Source of the DNA: an uncultured Bacilli bacterium | GTDB taxonomy: Bacteria > Bacillota_I > Bacilli_A > RF39 > UBA660 | Reading direction: 5' to 3' | Assembly (NCBI GenBank): GCA_910589335.1 | Contig: CAJUTW010000017.1 | Span: 13,579 to 28,772, forward strand | Length of the DNA: 15,194 bases | Shown here: in pieces, positions 14,932 to 15,194 of the stretch | Position numbering within the stretch: the first letter of the stretch is position 1 | Layout of the letters: each line of letters opens with the position of its first letter | Notes under the pieces: generated by a model | Told to the model about the DNA's origin: nothing | Database searches by the model: none | The model's input: the letters and a program-made list of their open reading frames with translations, nothing else | Position numbers and translations under genes: made by a program

Positions 14932-15135
14932 ATGAAAGTAAATGTTAATCAAAGTGCATGTATTGGGTGCGGTGCATGTCAAGCTGTAGCTGAGGAATTA
15001 TTTGTAATAAATGATGAAGGGTTATCAGAAATTACTAATGAGATAGTACCTGATGAATTAAAAGATAAGGCAATTGAAGCTATAAACAGTTGTCCAACTG
15101 ATGCTATTTTTGAAGTTAGTGAAGAAAATAATTAA
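14932..15135 (+). CDS. Single [4Fe-4S] cluster ferredoxin
   Basis: A small soluble electron carrier. The start is the ATG at 14932, with AAAGGAAGG about 8 nt upstream; the longer open frame back to 14851 has no ribosome site. The 67-residue product starts MKVNVNQSACIGCGACQ and has exactly four cysteines: C10, C13 and C16 in CxxCxxC, and C54 followed by Pro. This is the pattern of Bacillus-type monocluster ferredoxins, and the absence of a second CxxCxxC rules out the 2[4Fe-4S] clostridial type. The surface is acidic, as expected for this family. It is the only plus-strand gene in the window and appears monocistronic. Partner enzymes are not visible here. Confidence 0.93.
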   Translation: MKVNVNQSACIGCGACQAVAEELFVINDEGLSEITNEIVPDELKDKAIEAINSCPTDAIFEVSEENN

Positions 15136-15147
15136 TTTCAATAACAA

Positions 15148-15167
15148 ACCACGTCTAAAGGCGTGGT
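15148..15167 (+). repeat. GC-rich hairpin with CTAAAG loop after ferredoxin
   Basis: ACCACG (15148-15153) and CGTGGT (15162-15167) form a perfect 6-bp stem around an 8-nt loop containing CTAAAG; the other strand reads CTTTAG in the loop. No T-run follows directly. The form resembles the subterminal hairpins of IS200/IS605 elements, but it could simply be part of the ferredoxin 3' end. Confidence 0.6.
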
Positions 15168-15174
15168 CTTCTCT

Positions 15175-15193
15175 AAGCCTATAAGGCTTTTTT
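15175..15193 (+). terminator. Intrinsic terminator of the ferredoxin gene
   Basis: AAGCCT and AGGCTT pair around ATA, and a T-run follows to the window end. It stands 39 nt past the ferredoxin stop codon. Confidence 0.8.
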
Positions 15194-15194
15194 A

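Noticed and set aside
1..15194. CRISPR arrays, tRNA or rRNA genes, prophage or defence genes
   Set aside because: No spaced direct repeats, tRNA cloverleaf, rRNA segment or phage/defence gene is recognisable in the window.

Overview
The window is AT-rich DNA from a low-GC bacterium of the Bacilli/Mollicutes-like branch of Firmicutes. A gram-positive PolC-type replicative polymerase, an infC-rpmI-rplT operon with an L20-type attenuator, strong AGGAGG ribosome sites and a single-cluster ferredoxin point to this. Every tryptophan in the intact reading frames is TGG and every complete gene ends in TAA, so nothing requires the Mycoplasma code, although UGA is simply absent as a stop. An uncultured gut-type lineage such as RF39 is a reasonable guess, but this is inference. 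All genes except the last read on the minus strand, so the description below follows transcription from right to left.

Right edge (14.3-15.2 kb): a single [4Fe-4S] ferredoxin on the plus strand, with its own promoter, is followed by two hairpins at the window end; one is an intrinsic terminator and the other resembles an IS200/IS605 end. Divergent to it is a small HD-domain hydrolase of the (p)ppGpp-hydrolase type, which ends at its own terminator. Next comes a monocistronic gene for an unrecognised tail-anchored membrane protein, again bounded by a promoter and a terminator.

Middle (4.4-13.3 kb): a tightly packed five-gene unit. It holds an unrecognised 274-residue protein, DNA polymerase III PolC, a DUF1653 protein, a membrane-anchored arylsulfotransferase-like protein with all expected active-site histidines, and a fused VanY-like/TruB protein. 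It ends at a hairpin terminator near 4.45 kb.

Left (1-4.4 kb): a divergent YfiH/PgeF-like (laccase-domain) gene runs from a near-perfect consensus promoter. Its terminator hairpin contains the -35 element of the next operon. That operon is infC-rpmI-rplT-rpsB, followed by tsf, which has its own terminator and promoter in front of it and runs off the left edge. The operon has several control features: an L20-type attenuation leader with a perfect 10-bp antiterminator match, a probable AUC start codon for IF3, and a two-hairpin rpsB leader that could hide the ribosome site.

The most unusual protein features are related C-terminal Rho_N/SAP-like tails on both ribosomal proteins S2 and L20, and the VanY-TruB fusion, whose peptidase half lacks its catalytic glutamate.
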